A stretch of DNA of 64,000 bases from Aliarcobacter faecis (GTDB lineage Bacteria; Campylobacterota; Campylobacteria; Campylobacterales; Arcobacteraceae). The notes under the pieces were generated by a model. The model saw only the letters and a program-made list of their open reading frames with translations. It searched no databases and was not told where the DNA came from. Of this stretch, positions 32,848 to 42,819 are shown piece after piece; the stretch's first letter is position 1, and each line of letters starts with the position of its first letter. The DNA is taken from NCBI RefSeq assembly GCF_013201705.1, contig NZ_CP053837.1, positions 558,001-622,000 of the forward strand, in the 5' to 3' direction. Made by a program: the position numbers and the translations under genes.

Positions 32848-34149
32848 ATGGAATTTAAAGCAAATAGAGTTGATGAAGCAAATGTTGAAATAACTGCGAC
32901 ACTTTCAAAAGAATTAATTGAAAAAAATTTAGATAATGTAGCAAAAACTGCTGCAAAAACTATGAATGTTCAAGGATTTAGAAAAGGGAAAGTTCCTGTT
33001 GCTGTTGTTAAACAAAGATATGCAGATAAGTTACTTGAAGATGCACAAGGTGAGGCTGTTAGAAAAGTTTTAAATGAAGGTTTAAAATTACTCGAGCTTA
33101 AAAATGATGATTTAATAGGTGAGCCAAGTATCTCTAAATTTGATAAAAAAGATGATGGAAGTGTTGAATTAGAGATTTCTGTAGCTTGTAAACCAAAAAT
33201 AGATTTGGGAGATTATAAAACATTAGTTCCTGAAGTAAAAGAGATTGAAGTTGGGATTGAGAAAATTGATGCAAGATTAACTGAAATTGCAAGTCAATCA
33301 GCACCGTTAGAAAAAATCTCTCGAAAAAGAGCTGCAAAAGAGGGTGATTATGCAGTGATTGATTTTGAAGGATTTGTTGATGGTGTAGCTTTTGAAGGTG
33401 GAAAAGCTGAAAAATATCCATTACAATTAGGTTCAAACTCTTTTATTCCAGGATTTGAAGAACAAGTTATTGGTATGAAATATGAAGAGCAAAAAGATAT
33501 TACTGTAACTTTCCCAAAAGAGTATCAAGCAAAAGATTTAGCTGGAAAAGAGGCTGTATTTAAAGTAACTTTACATGAAATTCAAGAAAGAGTACCTTCT
33601 GAATTAAATGATGAATTTGCACAAAAAATGTTACCAAATGAAAAAGATGTAACACTTGATACTTTAAGAGAAAAAATTAAAGAACAAATGGTAGCAACTG
33701 AGAAAGCAACATATTATAGAGAAGAGTTAAAACCAACTTTCTTAGAGACTCTAGTTGAGAAAATCAATTTTGCATTACCAAAAATTGTAGTTGATCAAGA
33801 AGTTAATTTTGCACTAAATAATAAAATTAGATCTATGAGTGAAGAGCAAATCAATGAGTTAAAAGATGATGCTTCTAAAGTTGAAGCAATAAGGGAAGAG
33901 TTAAAAACTGATGCTACAAACTCTGTAAAAGCTACATTTATTATTGATGCTTTAGCAAAAGCTGAAAAAGTTGAAGTAAGTGATCAAGAAGTTACTCAAC
34001 TATTATATTTTGAAGCATTACAAATGGGACAAAATCCACAAAATGTTATTAAACAATACCAAGAAGCTGGATATTTACCTGCAATTAAAATGTCAATTAT
34101 TGAAGAGAAAGTTATCTCTAAACTATTTGATGAGAAATTAGCAAAATAA
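32848..34149 (+). CDS. tig: Trigger factor
   Basis: A 433-residue ribosome-associated chaperone and prolyl isomerase. The ribosome-binding signature lies in VQGFRKGKVPVAVVKQRY; the FKBP-type domain (about 155-240) contains AKEGDYAVIDFEGFVDG and LGSNSFIPGFEEQ; the C-terminal chaperone arm is helical. ATG 32848 follows CGGAG; an in-frame ATG ten codons upstream has no ribosome site. It is followed closely by clpP and def, a set of genes acting on nascent or misfolded proteins. Confidence 0.95.
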   Translation: MEFKANRVDEANVEITATLSKELIEKNLDNVAKTAAKTMNVQGFRKGKVPVAVVKQRYADKLLEDAQGEAVRKVLNEGLKLLELKNDDLIGEPSISKFDKKDDGSVELEISVACKPKIDLGDYKTLVPEVKEIEVGIEKIDARLTEIASQSAPLEKISRKRAAKEGDYAVIDFEGFVDGVAFEGGKAEKYPLQLGSNSFIPGFEEQVIGMKYEEQKDITVTFPKEYQAKDLAGKEAVFKVTLHEIQERVPSELNDEFAQKMLPNEKDVTLDTLREKIKEQMVATEKATYYREELKPTFLETLVEKINFALPKIVVDQEVNFALNNKIRSMSEEQINELKDDASKVEAIREELKTDATNSVKATFIIDALAKAEKVEVSDQEVTQLLYFEALQMGQNPQNVIKQYQEAGYLPAIKMSIIEEKVISKLFDEKLAK

Positions 34150-34163
34150 TTTTAGGATAGAAA

Positions 34164-34748
34164 ATGAGTTATATACCATATGTAGTTGAAAAAACTGGTC
34201 GAGGAGAGAGAAGTTATGATATTTATTCAAGACTTCTAAAAGATAGAATTATCATGTTAAGTGGTGAAATAAATGATGCCGTTGCTTCAACTGTTGTGGC
34301 TCAGCTTCTATTTTTAGAAGCTGAAGATCCTGAAAAAGATATCTATTTATATATAAACTCTCCAGGTGGAGTAGTTACTAGTGGTATGTCAATTTTTGAT
34401 ACTATGAACTATATTAAACCGGATGTTTGTACTATTTGTATAGGACAAGCTGCATCTATGGGGGCTTTTTTACTTAGTTCAGGAACAAAAGGTAAAAGAT
34501 ACTCTCTTCCTAATTCAAGAATTATGATTCATCAACCATTAGGTGGAGCTAGAGGACAAGCAACAGATATCCAAATTCAAGCAAAAGAGATTCAAAGGTT
34601 AAAAGATAGTTTAAACTCTATTTTAGCTAGTCAAACAGGTCAAGATTTTGCTACTATTGAAAAAGATACAGATAGGGACAATTTTATGAGTGCAGCTGAA
34701 GCTTGCGCTTATGGTCTTATTGATGAAGTTATTGAAAAACATAAATAA
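34164..34748 (+). CDS. clpP: ATP-dependent Clp protease proteolytic subunit
   Basis: A 194-residue serine protease subunit. Catalytic Ser in [16 protein letters not shown], His in [18 protein letters not shown], and Asp in [12 protein letters not shown]. It assembles into tetradecamers with ClpX or ClpA. Length is normal. It lies 14 bases after tig (AGGATAGAAA ribosome site) and before def, the conserved tig-clpP pairing. Confidence 0.97.
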   Translation: MSYIPYVVEKTGRGERSYDIYSRLLKDRIIMLSGEINDAVASTVVAQLLFLEAEDPEKDIYLYINSPGGVVTSGMSIFDTMNYIKPDVCTICIGQAASMGAFLLSSGTKGKRYSLPNSRIMIHQPLGGARGQATDIQIQAKEIQRLKDSLNSILASQTGQDFATIEKDTDRDNFMSAAEACAYGLIDEVIEKHK

Positions 34749-34764
34749 AGAGTCAAGATAAAAG

Positions 34765-35280
34765 ATGATTAGAGAAATAATTACATATCCAAATAAACTT
34801 CTTAGAACAAAATCTAAAGATGTAGAAGTTTTTAATGAAGAACTTCATACTCTTTTAGATGATATGTATGAAACTATGATTTCTGCAAAAGGTGTGGGAC
34901 TTGCTGCTATTCAAGTTGCAGTTCCACTTAATATTTTAATTATAAATATTCCAAATGAAGAAGATATTCAAGATAAAAATGAGTTAATTGAGGCAATAAA
35001 TCCAAAAATTACTCATAAAGATGGAGTTCAAGTTTATCAAGAGGGATGTCTTAGTGTCCCTGGATATTATGAAGATATTACAAGAGCAAATCATATTATT
35101 GTTGAATATTTTAATAGATTTGGTGAAAAACAAGTTATGGAAACTGAAGGCTTTTTAGCTGTTGCTTGGCAACATGAGATGGAGCATTTAGAAGGTCATG
35201 TTTTTATAGAAAATCTATCTTTTACAAAAAGACAAAAGTTTGAAAAAGAGTGGAAGAGAAAATTAAAAGAGAAAAAATAA
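34765..35280 (+). CDS. def: Peptide deformylase
   Basis: A 171-residue metalloenzyme that removes the formyl group from nascent proteins. Motif 1 GVGLAAIQV, motif 2 EGCLSVPGYYEDITR (metal Cys) and motif 3 WQHEMEHLEGHVF (HExxH) are all present. It lies directly after clpP and ends in a bidirectional terminator. Confidence 0.97.
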   Translation: MIREIITYPNKLLRTKSKDVEVFNEELHTLLDDMYETMISAKGVGLAAIQVAVPLNILIINIPNEEDIQDKNELIEAINPKITHKDGVQVYQEGCLSVPGYYEDITRANHIIVEYFNRFGEKQVMETEGFLAVAWQHEMEHLEGHVFIENLSFTKRQKFEKEWKRKLKEKK

Positions 35281-35292
35281 TTTTCTCTTTTA
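35264..35292. terminator. Bidirectional terminator after def
   Basis: TAAAAGAGAAAA (35264-35275) and TTTTCTCTTTTA (35281-35292) form a perfect 12-bp stem with loop AATAA; it spans the def stop and the stop of the convergent zinc-ribbon gene. Confidence 0.7.
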
Positions 35293-35664
35293 TACACCTT
35301 TTTTAAGTATATTTATAATTAAAATTAATAAAAATCCATTAATAAACCCCCAAACTATCCAGAAAAATACCTTTTCAAATTTTGAGGCAAAAACATCTTT
35401 AAAGTTATAAGGACAAGCTTTTATTGTCAAGTAAAAAAATATTGCAATGGCAATTAAAAAACTATAAATATTTACTTGGGCAAAAAGAATTGTTAGAAAA
35501 GAAAAGAATGGTGCAAAAACTGTAAGAGCAAAAAATTTACCATATTTTTTTCTTTTTGTTGTTCCATTAAAATATCCTACTGTAAAACCACAATTTGGAC
35601 AAATTGTTCCCATCCTAGATAGAATTTTGGCTTTACAATCAGGACAATTCATAAGTGATGACAT
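35290..35664 (-). CDS. Zinc-ribbon membrane protein (hypothetical)
   Basis: A 124-residue protein. An N-terminal zinc ribbon (NCPDCKAKIL then ICPNCGF, residues 7-26) is followed by three hydrophobic segments (about 43-65, 67-84, 100-120). ATG 35664 has AGGAT 7 bases upstream. Many bacteria carry such small zinc-ribbon/TM proteins with no known role. It is single, convergent with def and divergent from comM. Confidence 0.7.
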   Translation of the reverse strand: MSSLMNCPDCKAKILSRMGTICPNCGFTVGYFNGTTKRKKYGKFFALTVFAPFFSFLTILFAQVNIYSFLIAIAIFFYLTIKACPYNFKDVFASKFEKVFFWIVWGFINGFLLILIINILKKGV

Positions 35665-35780
35665 ATAAAATCCTAATTTTTTGTTTATTATATCAACTAA
35701 TGTTTTAAATGAATCATTTTAAATATACAATTTTTTATAAATAATTATATATAATAAAATAAATTATTTTGGATATATTT

Positions 35781-37292
35781 ATGAAAATTATAAAATCGGC
35801 AGTTCAAGAATTAATTGATGCAACAGTTATAGATGTTGAAGCTAGTTTTACAAAAGGAATGCCTAGTTTTACAATAGTAGGAATGGTAAGTACAAATATA
35901 AATGAGTCAAAAGATAGAGTAAAATCAGCACTTTTAATAAATGATTTTAAATTTCCACCTTTAAAAATAACAATAAATTTATCACCCTCAGAAATAAGTA
36001 AAAAAGGAACGCATTTTGATTTAGCAATTGCTCTTCAAATTGCACTATTTGATGAACAAAAATTAGAGTTTGGAGACTATTTTTTCTTTGGAGAGTTGGC
36101 TCTTGATGGAACAATAAAAGATACAAGCCATATTTTCGCAATAGTGTTATCTTTAGCTAAAAAATTAGTTTTAAAAAAGGTTGTAGTTTGTGAACAAAGT
36201 GCTGAGAAATTGGCAAATATTCGAAATATTGATCTCTATGTTGTAAATAGTTTAAATAGTGCAATAGAGTTTGTAAAAAGTGATGAAAAAGAGAAGTTTA
36301 TTTATAAAAAAGAGCAAAAGAAATATAAAGAGATTGAAATATTTGATGAAAAATATTTTTATGATACAAATTATCTAGAAGATTTTAAAGATGTTTTAGG
36401 ACAAGATATGGCTAAATATGCAGCACTAATAAGTGCTGCTGGAAACCATAATTTAATTATGGAAGGAAGTCCTGGTTGTGGAAAATCTATGATTTCAAAA
36501 AGACTTCAATATATTTTAACTCCAATGAGTTTAGATGAGATATTGGAAAAAGCAAAACTTCAAGCACTTGATTATAAAGATGTTGATTTTACACCAATAA
36601 GAACTTTTAGAAATCCACATCATTCAAGTACAAAATCTTCTATTTTTGGTGGTGGAAGTTCTAATGCAAAAATGGGGGAAGTTGCTTTATCAAACAGTGG
36701 AATTTTATTTTTTGATGAATTGCCACATTTTCCCAGTAATATTTTAGAAGCTTTGAGAGAACCACTTGAAGATCATAAAATTTTAATTTCAAGGGTAAAT
36801 AGTAAAGTTTTGTATAGTACAAAGTTTATTTTTGTAGCTGCCATGAATCCTTGTCCTTGTGGAAATAAACTTTCAAGTATAAAAGAGTGTAGATGTAATG
36901 AATTGGAAATTCAAAGATATAAAAACCGACTTAGTGAACCTTTTTTAGATAGGATAGATTTATATTTAGTGATGAATGATAGTTTTAATGATAATAAAAA
37001 TATTGTAACTTCTGCTGAACTTCATAAAAGTGTAATTGAAGCATTTATTAGACAAAAACAAAGAGGTCAAACTGAATTAAATGGGAAATTAAGTGATGAG
37101 GATATAAAAAAATATTGCATACTTGATGAGGAAAGTAGGGATATTTTAGAAAAAGCTAGAGTAAATTATGCACTATCTTTTAGAAGTATAAATAAAGTTT
37201 TAAAAGTAGCAAGGACAATTGCTGATATAAATGGAAATGAGATTATTACAAAAAGTGATCTATTAAAAAGTTTAAATTTTAGAAGAAGATAA
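35781..37292 (+). CDS. comM: ComM/YifB-type AAA+ ATPase
   Basis: A 503-residue Mg-chelatase-like AAA+ protein. N-terminal domain with ASFTKGMPSFTIVGM and LSPSEISKKGTHFDLAIAL; Walker A MEGSPGCGKSMISKRL; Walker B GILFFDELPHF; then ALREPLEDHKI and the zinc-type MNPCPCGN with CRCNE. Homologues (ComM) are branch-migration helicases aiding natural transformation. ATG 35781 is chosen because homologues begin at this point; a TTG four codons upstream is possible. Confidence 0.88.
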   Translation: MKIIKSAVQELIDATVIDVEASFTKGMPSFTIVGMVSTNINESKDRVKSALLINDFKFPPLKITINLSPSEISKKGTHFDLAIALQIALFDEQKLEFGDYFFFGELALDGTIKDTSHIFAIVLSLAKKLVLKKVVVCEQSAEKLANIRNIDLYVVNSLNSAIEFVKSDEKEKFIYKKEQKKYKEIEIFDEKYFYDTNYLEDFKDVLGQDMAKYAALISAAGNHNLIMEGSPGCGKSMISKRLQYILTPMSLDEILEKAKLQALDYKDVDFTPIRTFRNPHHSSTKSSIFGGGSSNAKMGEVALSNSGILFFDELPHFPSNILEALREPLEDHKILISRVNSKVLYSTKFIFVAAMNPCPCGNKLSSIKECRCNELEIQRYKNRLSEPFLDRIDLYLVMNDSFNDNKNIVTSAELHKSVIEAFIRQKQRGQTELNGKLSDEDIKKYCILDEESRDILEKARVNYALSFRSINKVLKVARTIADINGNEIITKSDLLKSLNFRRR

Positions 37293-37301
37293 AAATTATC
37301 C

Positions 37302-37330
37302 TTGACAAAAGGTAAAAAAATAAATATACT
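37302..37330 (+). promoter_or_regulatory. Consensus sigma-70 promoter for the leuA leader
   Basis: TTGACA at 37302-37307 and TATACT at 37325-37330 with exactly 17 bases between. A consensus -35 is unusual in this phylum. It lies 30 bases upstream of the leader peptide start and begins only 10 bases after the comM stop. Confidence 0.75.
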
Positions 37331-37359
37331 TCTAGTCTAATTAAAAAAAGGAGAGTAAT

Positions 37360-37437
37360 ATGAAAATATTTGATATTTTTAAAAGCAATTTCATTAAAAG
37401 TGTAAACTCAACTCTTCTTCTCAACTATTCACTCTAA
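37360..37437 (+). CDS. leu leader peptide (attenuator), 25 residues
   Basis: ATG 37360 follows AAAGGAGAG. The 25-residue frame starts MKIFDIFKSNF and ends STLLLNYSL, with leucine codons CTT CTT CTC and a final CTC before TAA. TTA is the usual Leu codon in the neighbouring genes and CTC is rare, so the run would stall ribosomes when Leu-tRNA is scarce. It lies between a strong promoter and leuA. An A/T-rich hairpin (TAAAAAAA...TTTTTTTA, about 37468-37492) is the best terminator candidate but weak. Confidence 0.7.
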   Translation: MKIFDIFKSNFIKSVNSTLLLNYSL

Positions 37438-37535
37438 TTATAACTTTATAGTTAAAATCAAGTTTAAAAAAATCTGTTTTTCTTTTTTTATTTAAAAAAA
37501 GATATAATCAAATGTTAAATTAAAAGGTAAATATT

Positions 37536-39086
37536 ATGGATAAAAATAAAATTATTGTATTTGATACTACTTTAAGAGATGGAGAACAAAGTCCAGGTTG
37601 TTCTATGAATACTGAAGAGAAAATAAGAGTTGCATTGCAGTTAGAAAAATTGGGAGTTGATGTTATAGAAGCTGGTTTTGCAGCTGCAAGTCCTGGTGAT
37701 TTTGATGCTGTTACTCAAATAGCAAAAATTGTAAAAAATTCAACTATTTGTTCATTAAGTAGAGCTGTTGAGAATGATATAAAACAAGCTGGATTAGCAG
37801 TTGCAAGTGCTTCAAAACATAGAATTCATACATTTATAGCAACATCACCAATCCATATGAAATATAAGTTAAAAATGAGTCCAGAAGAAGTTATAAAAAG
37901 AGCTATACATGCAGTTGAGTATGCAAAAACTTTTGTAGATGATGTAGAATTTAGCTGCGAAGATGCTGGAAGAAGTGAAATATCTTTCTTAAAAGAGGTT
38001 ATGGATGCAGTTATAAGTGCAGGTGCAAAAACAATAAACTTACCAGATACTGTTGGATATAGATTACCAACAGAATTAGGGGCTATGATTAAAGAGTTAA
38101 GTGAATATGCGAAAGATAGAGCTATTATTTCTGTACATAATCACAATGATTTAGGTTTAGCAACGGCCAATACTTTAGCCGCAGTTTTAAATGGAGCTAG
38201 ACAAATCGAAGTTACAATAAATGGTTTAGGAGAAAGAGCTGGAAACTCTGCTTTAGAAGAGGCAGTTATGGCTATAAAAGTGAGAAAAGATGTATTTGGA
38301 GATTTATATACAAATATAAATACACCAGAAATTTATGCAACTTCAAGATTGGTTGCTACAATTACAGGTGTTGAGCCACAACAAAATAAAGCTATTGTTG
38401 GGAAAAATGCTTTTGCACATGAAAGTGGAATCCATCAAGATGGTGTTTTAAAACATCAAGAAACATATGAAATTATGAGACCTGAAGATGTTGGAGTTAT
38501 TAAAGATAGTACTTTGATTTTAGGAAAACATAGTGGAAGAGCGGCATTTAAAGATAAAATTGCACAATTAGGTTTTGATAGTGTTAGTGATGAAGAGTTA
38601 AATAGTGCATTTGAGAGATTTAAAGTTTTAGCTGATAAGAAAAAAGATATAACAGATGATGATGTAAGAATGTTAATTACTGATGAAGCTTTGAATCATG
38701 ATAAAATCTATGAGTTAGTTGGTTTACAAATAAGTGACTGTTCAAGTGGAATGCCAATGGCAGCAGTAAGCATAAAATTTGAAGATAAAATTATCAAAGA
38801 TGCAGGTTTGGGAGATGGTACAATGGATGCTATTTTTAAAACGATTGATAGACTTACAGGATATAGTGGAGAGTTAAAAGATTATAAAGTAATTTCTGTT
38901 AGTGAAGGGAAAAATGCTTTAGCAAAAGTAACAACAAGAGTTAGCTTTGAAAATAGTCAATCTTTTGTAGGACATGGTTTAAGTATTGATACTATGCTAG
39001 CAACTGCAAATGCTTATATTGGAGCTTTAAATTCATATCTTTCTCAAAAAAATAGACTTACAAAAAACTGTGGGCATCAGGTATAA
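37536..39086 (+). CDS. leuA: 2-isopropylmalate synthase
   Basis: A 516-residue enzyme for the first committed step of leucine synthesis (acetyl-CoA plus 2-ketoisovalerate). Signature [16 protein letters not shown] at the start, [20 protein letters not shown] with metal-binding His, and the C-terminal LeuA regulatory domain from about 390 ([11 protein letters not shown]-like [14 protein letters not shown]), where leucine feedback binds. Upstream are a leader peptide and strong promoter, so expression is probably leucine-controlled too. The gene ends in a 13-bp terminator. Confidence 0.95.
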   Translation: MDKNKIIVFDTTLRDGEQSPGCSMNTEEKIRVALQLEKLGVDVIEAGFAAASPGDFDAVTQIAKIVKNSTICSLSRAVENDIKQAGLAVASASKHRIHTFIATSPIHMKYKLKMSPEEVIKRAIHAVEYAKTFVDDVEFSCEDAGRSEISFLKEVMDAVISAGAKTINLPDTVGYRLPTELGAMIKELSEYAKDRAIISVHNHNDLGLATANTLAAVLNGARQIEVTINGLGERAGNSALEEAVMAIKVRKDVFGDLYTNINTPEIYATSRLVATITGVEPQQNKAIVGKNAFAHESGIHQDGVLKHQETYEIMRPEDVGVIKDSTLILGKHSGRAAFKDKIAQLGFDSVSDEELNSAFERFKVLADKKKDITDDDVRMLITDEALNHDKIYELVGLQISDCSSGMPMAAVSIKFEDKIIKDAGLGDGTMDAIFKTIDRLTGYSGELKDYKVISVSEGKNALAKVTTRVSFENSQSFVGHGLSIDTMLATANAYIGALNSYLSQKNRLTKNCGHQV

Positions 39087-39113
39087 AAAGATAGGAAAAT
39101 TCCTATCTTTTTA
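39085..39113 (+). terminator. Terminator after leuA
   Basis: AAAAAGATAGGAA (39085-39097) and TTCCTATCTTTTT (39100-39112) are perfect complements ending in a T-run; the innermost pairs must open to make a loop. Confidence 0.75.
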
Positions 39114-39118
39114 AAATT

Positions 39119-39445
39119 ATGATAGAGATAACTAACAAAGAAGAGCTTTTAGAGATTTTAGAAAATTCTGATGCTGTATTGCTATATTTTGGAGCAATAA
39201 ACTGTAGTGTTTGTGAAGTTTTAAAACCAAAGGTTGAAGCTGAGATTTCTAAAAACTTTTCAAAAATAGAGCAAATTTATATAAATAGTAGTGAAAATTT
39301 AGAGATAGCTTCATATTTTAATGTATTTTCAGCACCAACTATTTTAATATTTTTTCAAGGTAAAGAGTTTAAGCGATATGGAAGAAATATTAGTTTAAAT
39401 ATCTTTAATAGTGAAATAAAAAGATTATATGAGATGGTATTTTAA
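39119..39445 (+). CDS. Thioredoxin-like protein
   Basis: A 108-residue thioredoxin fold with the active-site motif GAINCSVCEVLKP (CSVC in place of CGPC) and the cis-Pro region SAPTILIFF. There is no signal peptide, so it is cytoplasmic. It is followed without a gap by the haem-binding gene and the MutS7 gene, all in one tight unit. The substrate is unknown; the unusual CxxC suggests a specialised reductase. Confidence 0.75.
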   Translation: MIEITNKEELLEILENSDAVLLYFGAINCSVCEVLKPKVEAEISKNFSKIEQIYINSSENLEIASYFNVFSAPTILIFFQGKEFKRYGRNISLNIFNSEIKRLYEMVF

Positions 39446-39868
39446 ATGAGATTAGCACTTTTAATTATATTTTTGGTTTTTATTGTAATGCAATTTATAA
39501 GACCAGATAAAGTTGAGTATATAGAAAATAGTCCTTATGAATTGAAAACTGATATTAAAACTATGGAGGTTTTAAAAATAGCTTGTTATGATTGCCATTC
39601 AAATAAAGTAGATTATCCTTGGTATTCAAATATAGCTCCATTTTCTTGGGTAGTTATAAATCATACAAAAGAGGGTGTAAAAGCTTTAAATTTTTCAAAT
39701 TGGGAAAAATATAATTATGTTCAAAAAGAGGAGAAGTTAAAGGCAATTTATAGAACAGTATATTCATCTATGCCTCTTCCTTCTTATGCTTGGGTTCACA
39801 AAGATGCTAAACTTTCAAAAGAGCAAAGAGAAGCTATAAGAGATTGGACAGGAGTAAGAGCTAAGTGA
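39446..39868 (+). CDS. Haem-binding domain protein, membrane-anchored
   Basis: A 140-residue protein with an N-terminal TM anchor (about 2-19) and a periplasmic domain with the c-type haem motif CYDCHSN (residues 46-52) followed by YPWYSNIAPFSWVVINH, the pattern of the small haem-binding domain family. It probably carries covalently bound haem in the periplasm. Its stop overlaps the MutS7 GTG start (GTGA), so it is co-translated. Confidence 0.8.
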   Translation: MRLALLIIFLVFIVMQFIRPDKVEYIENSPYELKTDIKTMEVLKIACYDCHSNKVDYPWYSNIAPFSWVVINHTKEGVKALNFSNWEKYNYVQKEEKLKAIYRTVYSSMPLPSYAWVHKDAKLSKEQREAIRDWTGVRAK

Positions 39869-42819
39869 GAGAAGAAGTTTCTGAACTTTTAGAGAATCGA
39901 AATGAACTTTTAACAATTACATATTTTAAGCTTCAAGAGTTATTTGAAAAGAAGTATGGGAAAAATACTTTAGTTCTTATGGAAATTGGAACTTTTTTTG
40001 AAGTTTATGAAGTAAATAATGATAAAGAGCAGATTGGAAAAGCAAAGGAGATAGCAGAACTTCTAAATATACAACTAACAAGAAAAAATAAATCAATTTT
40101 AGAAAATTCTAAAGAAAATCCAATTATGGCTGGCGTTCCAGCTATCTCTTTTGAGAAACATTTAGCACGAATTATAGCAGAGCAAAAATATACAATTGCC
40201 ATAATAAGACAAAAAGGTATTCCTCCAAATGTAAGTAGATATCTTGATGTTGTTGTAAGTCCAGGAACAAATTTTGATTTTGTAGTTGATCAAGATGATA
40301 ATTTTATTACTTCAATAGTTGTTGATCAAATAAGAGGAAATTATTTAATAGGTTATAGTGCAATAGATGTAACAACTGCAAAGTGTTATTACAATGAAAT
40401 CTTTGGTACAAATGAAGACAAATTTTTTGCTCTTGATGAAGTATTTAATTATATGAATATGCATAGAACTAGTGAAGTAATTCTTACAATTGCAGATAAG
40501 AGTATAAATCAAAAAGAGATTATTGATTATTTAGAATTGAATCTTAAAAGTTATCATTTAAGAAATTTTAGACCAAAAATTACATATCAAAATGAGCTTT
40601 TCAAAAATGTTTTTAATATAGAGTCTCTTCTTACTCCAATAGAGCATTTAGATATGGAAAGAGCACCACTTGCTAGTGAATCAATGGCAGTTTTAATAGA
40701 TTTTGTAATAGCTCATGATAGTGCAATTATTCAAAAATTATCAACTCCAATAAAACTTGATATTAGTAGATATATTTATCTTGGAAATAATGCTTTAGAG
40801 CAATTAAATATAATAGATACAACTCATAATCCAAGTTTAATAAAACTTATAAATAGCACTTCTACTGCTATGGGAAAAAGACTTTTAAAAGAGAGACTTA
40901 CAAATCCTATAAAAGATGCAAAAGAGCTTTTAAGAAGGTATAATCTTTCAAATGAGCTATATGATTATCATGCTCCAATAGAGAATGAATTAGCCAATAT
41001 TTATGATATTGAGAGGCTTACAAGAAGAATAAAACTTGTAAGGCTTCACCCTTTTGAGTTAAACTATTTGTATGATTCACTTTTAAGTATAAAAGAGATT
41101 GTAAAGTTTATGGAAAATTATAAGTTTATCTCTCCTCCTTGTAGTAGCTTGGAAATTGATAGTTTTATAAAATCTATAAGTAGTACTTTTGATTTAAGCA
41201 TAAGTGGAAGATTTATGCTAAAAGATGTTGATACAAATATGATAACAAGTGGAATAAATCTTCAAATAGATGAGTTAAATAAAGAGAACGAAGAGCTTTA
41301 TAGTAAACTAGAGATTTTAAAAACACATATTTTAAGTTTTATAAAAAGTGATGATAGCTCTTATGTATCTGTGCATAGGCTTGATAAAGAAGGATTTTAT
41401 TTAAGCCTTACAAAAAATAGATTTAATTTAATAAAAGAGGAGCTTTTAAAATCTCACCTAATAATAGATGATGATTTACTTTTATTTAAAGATTTTTCTA
41501 TAAAAACTCAAACAAATAGTGTAAAAATATCTTGTAACTTAACAGATGAAATTTCAGATAAATATGTACATAATCTAAGAAAAATAGTTGAGATAAATAA
41601 ATTAGTATTTAAAGAAAAACTTTTAGAGTATGAGAGAAATTTTACTTCACTTTTAAGTGATTTAGTTATGTTTATTGCTGAAGTTGATCTTACAGTTTCA
41701 AATATAAAAACTAGTAAAAAATATAACTATACTTGTCCTAATATAGTAAAAACAAAAGATGATGAAAACTTTTTAGAGTTAATTGATTTAAGACATCCAA
41801 TAATTGAAGCAAATGAAGAGAGTGGAATATATGTACCAAATGATATTATTTTGGGTGAACTTAATTTTACTTCAAAAGAGTATAGTGATAATATAATAGT
41901 AAAAAATTCAAATCCTATAAATATTCAGAATAACAAAATGCATGGAATTTTACTTTTTGGGATAAACTCTTCTGGAAAATCATCTTTAATGAAAGCTATT
42001 GGAATTAGTGTGATTTTAGCTCAAGCTGGATTTTTTGTCCCTTGTAAAAGTATGAGATTTTCTATTTTCGACTCAATATTTACGAGAATTAGTGGAGCTG
42101 ATAATATTGCAAAAGGATTATCTAGTTTTGCTGTTGAGATGATGGATTTGAAAAATATTTTTAATAGAGCAACAAAAAAATCACTTATTTTAGGAGATGA
42201 AATAAGTCATAGTACAGAGACTTTAAGTGGTTTAAGTATTGTTGCAAGTGCTATTTTAAAATTAGCTAAACTTGAATCACTTTTTGTTTTTGCTACACAT
42301 TTACATCAATTGCCACAAATTCCTGAGATTGAAAAATTAAAAAATATAATTTGTCTTCATTTAGCTGTTATGTATGTAGATGAAGAGGATAAGCTAGTTT
42401 TTAATAGAAAATTGGCTTTTGGAAGTGGTTCATCTATATATGGTTTAGAGTTTGCAAAATCTTTACATATGGATAGAGAATTTCTAAATATTGCAAATGA
42501 TATAAGAAAAAGATTAAGTGATGAATATACAAAAATTGAGAGAATTTCACAAAAAAATAGTTCAAAATATAATAGTAATTTATATACAAGCACTTGTATA
42601 ATTTGTGGTAGGACTTGTGATGAGGTTCATCATATAAAAGAGAAATCTAAGGCAAATAAAGATGGATTTATAGGACATATAAATGCAAATCATAAATATA
42701 ATCTCATACCACTTTGCAAACTTCACCATAAAATGGTTCATGATGGAAAAATAAATGTAAATGGTTTTGTTGCAACTTCTAAAGGTTTAGAGTTGCATTA
42801 TACTATGATAGAAGAATAA
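39865..42819 (+). CDS. MutS7-type MutS with C-terminal HNH nuclease
   Basis: A 984-residue MutS homologue. The N-terminal mismatch-recognition region has MEIGTFFEVYEVN (the F-x-E motif), followed by connector and lever domains. The ATPase has Walker A FGINSSGKSSLMKAIG, LSSFAVEMMDL, Walker B SLILGDEISHST and the FATHLHQL switch. After about 890 an HNH nuclease follows: CIICGRTCDEVHHIKEKS, then NLIPLCKLHHKMVHDG. MutS plus HNH is the MutS7 layout known from Campylobacterota, giant viruses and octocoral mitochondria. It may mark and cut mismatches in one protein. GTG 39865 start. Confidence 0.9.
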   Translation: MREEVSELLENRNELLTITYFKLQELFEKKYGKNTLVLMEIGTFFEVYEVNNDKEQIGKAKEIAELLNIQLTRKNKSILENSKENPIMAGVPAISFEKHLARIIAEQKYTIAIIRQKGIPPNVSRYLDVVVSPGTNFDFVVDQDDNFITSIVVDQIRGNYLIGYSAIDVTTAKCYYNEIFGTNEDKFFALDEVFNYMNMHRTSEVILTIADKSINQKEIIDYLELNLKSYHLRNFRPKITYQNELFKNVFNIESLLTPIEHLDMERAPLASESMAVLIDFVIAHDSAIIQKLSTPIKLDISRYIYLGNNALEQLNIIDTTHNPSLIKLINSTSTAMGKRLLKERLTNPIKDAKELLRRYNLSNELYDYHAPIENELANIYDIERLTRRIKLVRLHPFELNYLYDSLLSIKEIVKFMENYKFISPPCSSLEIDSFIKSISSTFDLSISGRFMLKDVDTNMITSGINLQIDELNKENEELYSKLEILKTHILSFIKSDDSSYVSVHRLDKEGFYLSLTKNRFNLIKEELLKSHLIIDDDLLLFKDFSIKTQTNSVKISCNLTDEISDKYVHNLRKIVEINKLVFKEKLLEYERNFTSLLSDLVMFIAEVDLTVSNIKTSKKYNYTCPNIVKTKDDENFLELIDLRHPIIEANEESGIYVPNDIILGELNFTSKEYSDNIIVKNSNPINIQNNKMHGILLFGINSSGKSSLMKAIGISVILAQAGFFVPCKSMRFSIFDSIFTRISGADNIAKGLSSFAVEMMDLKNIFNRATKKSLILGDEISHSTETLSGLSIVASAILKLAKLESLFVFATHLHQLPQIPEIEKLKNIICLHLAVMYVDEEDKLVFNRKLAFGSGSSIYGLEFAKSLHMDREFLNIANDIRKRLSDEYTKIERISQKNSSKYNSNLYTSTCIICGRTCDEVHHIKEKSKANKDGFIGHINANHKYNLIPLCKLHHKMVHDGKINVNGFVATSKGLELHYTMIEE

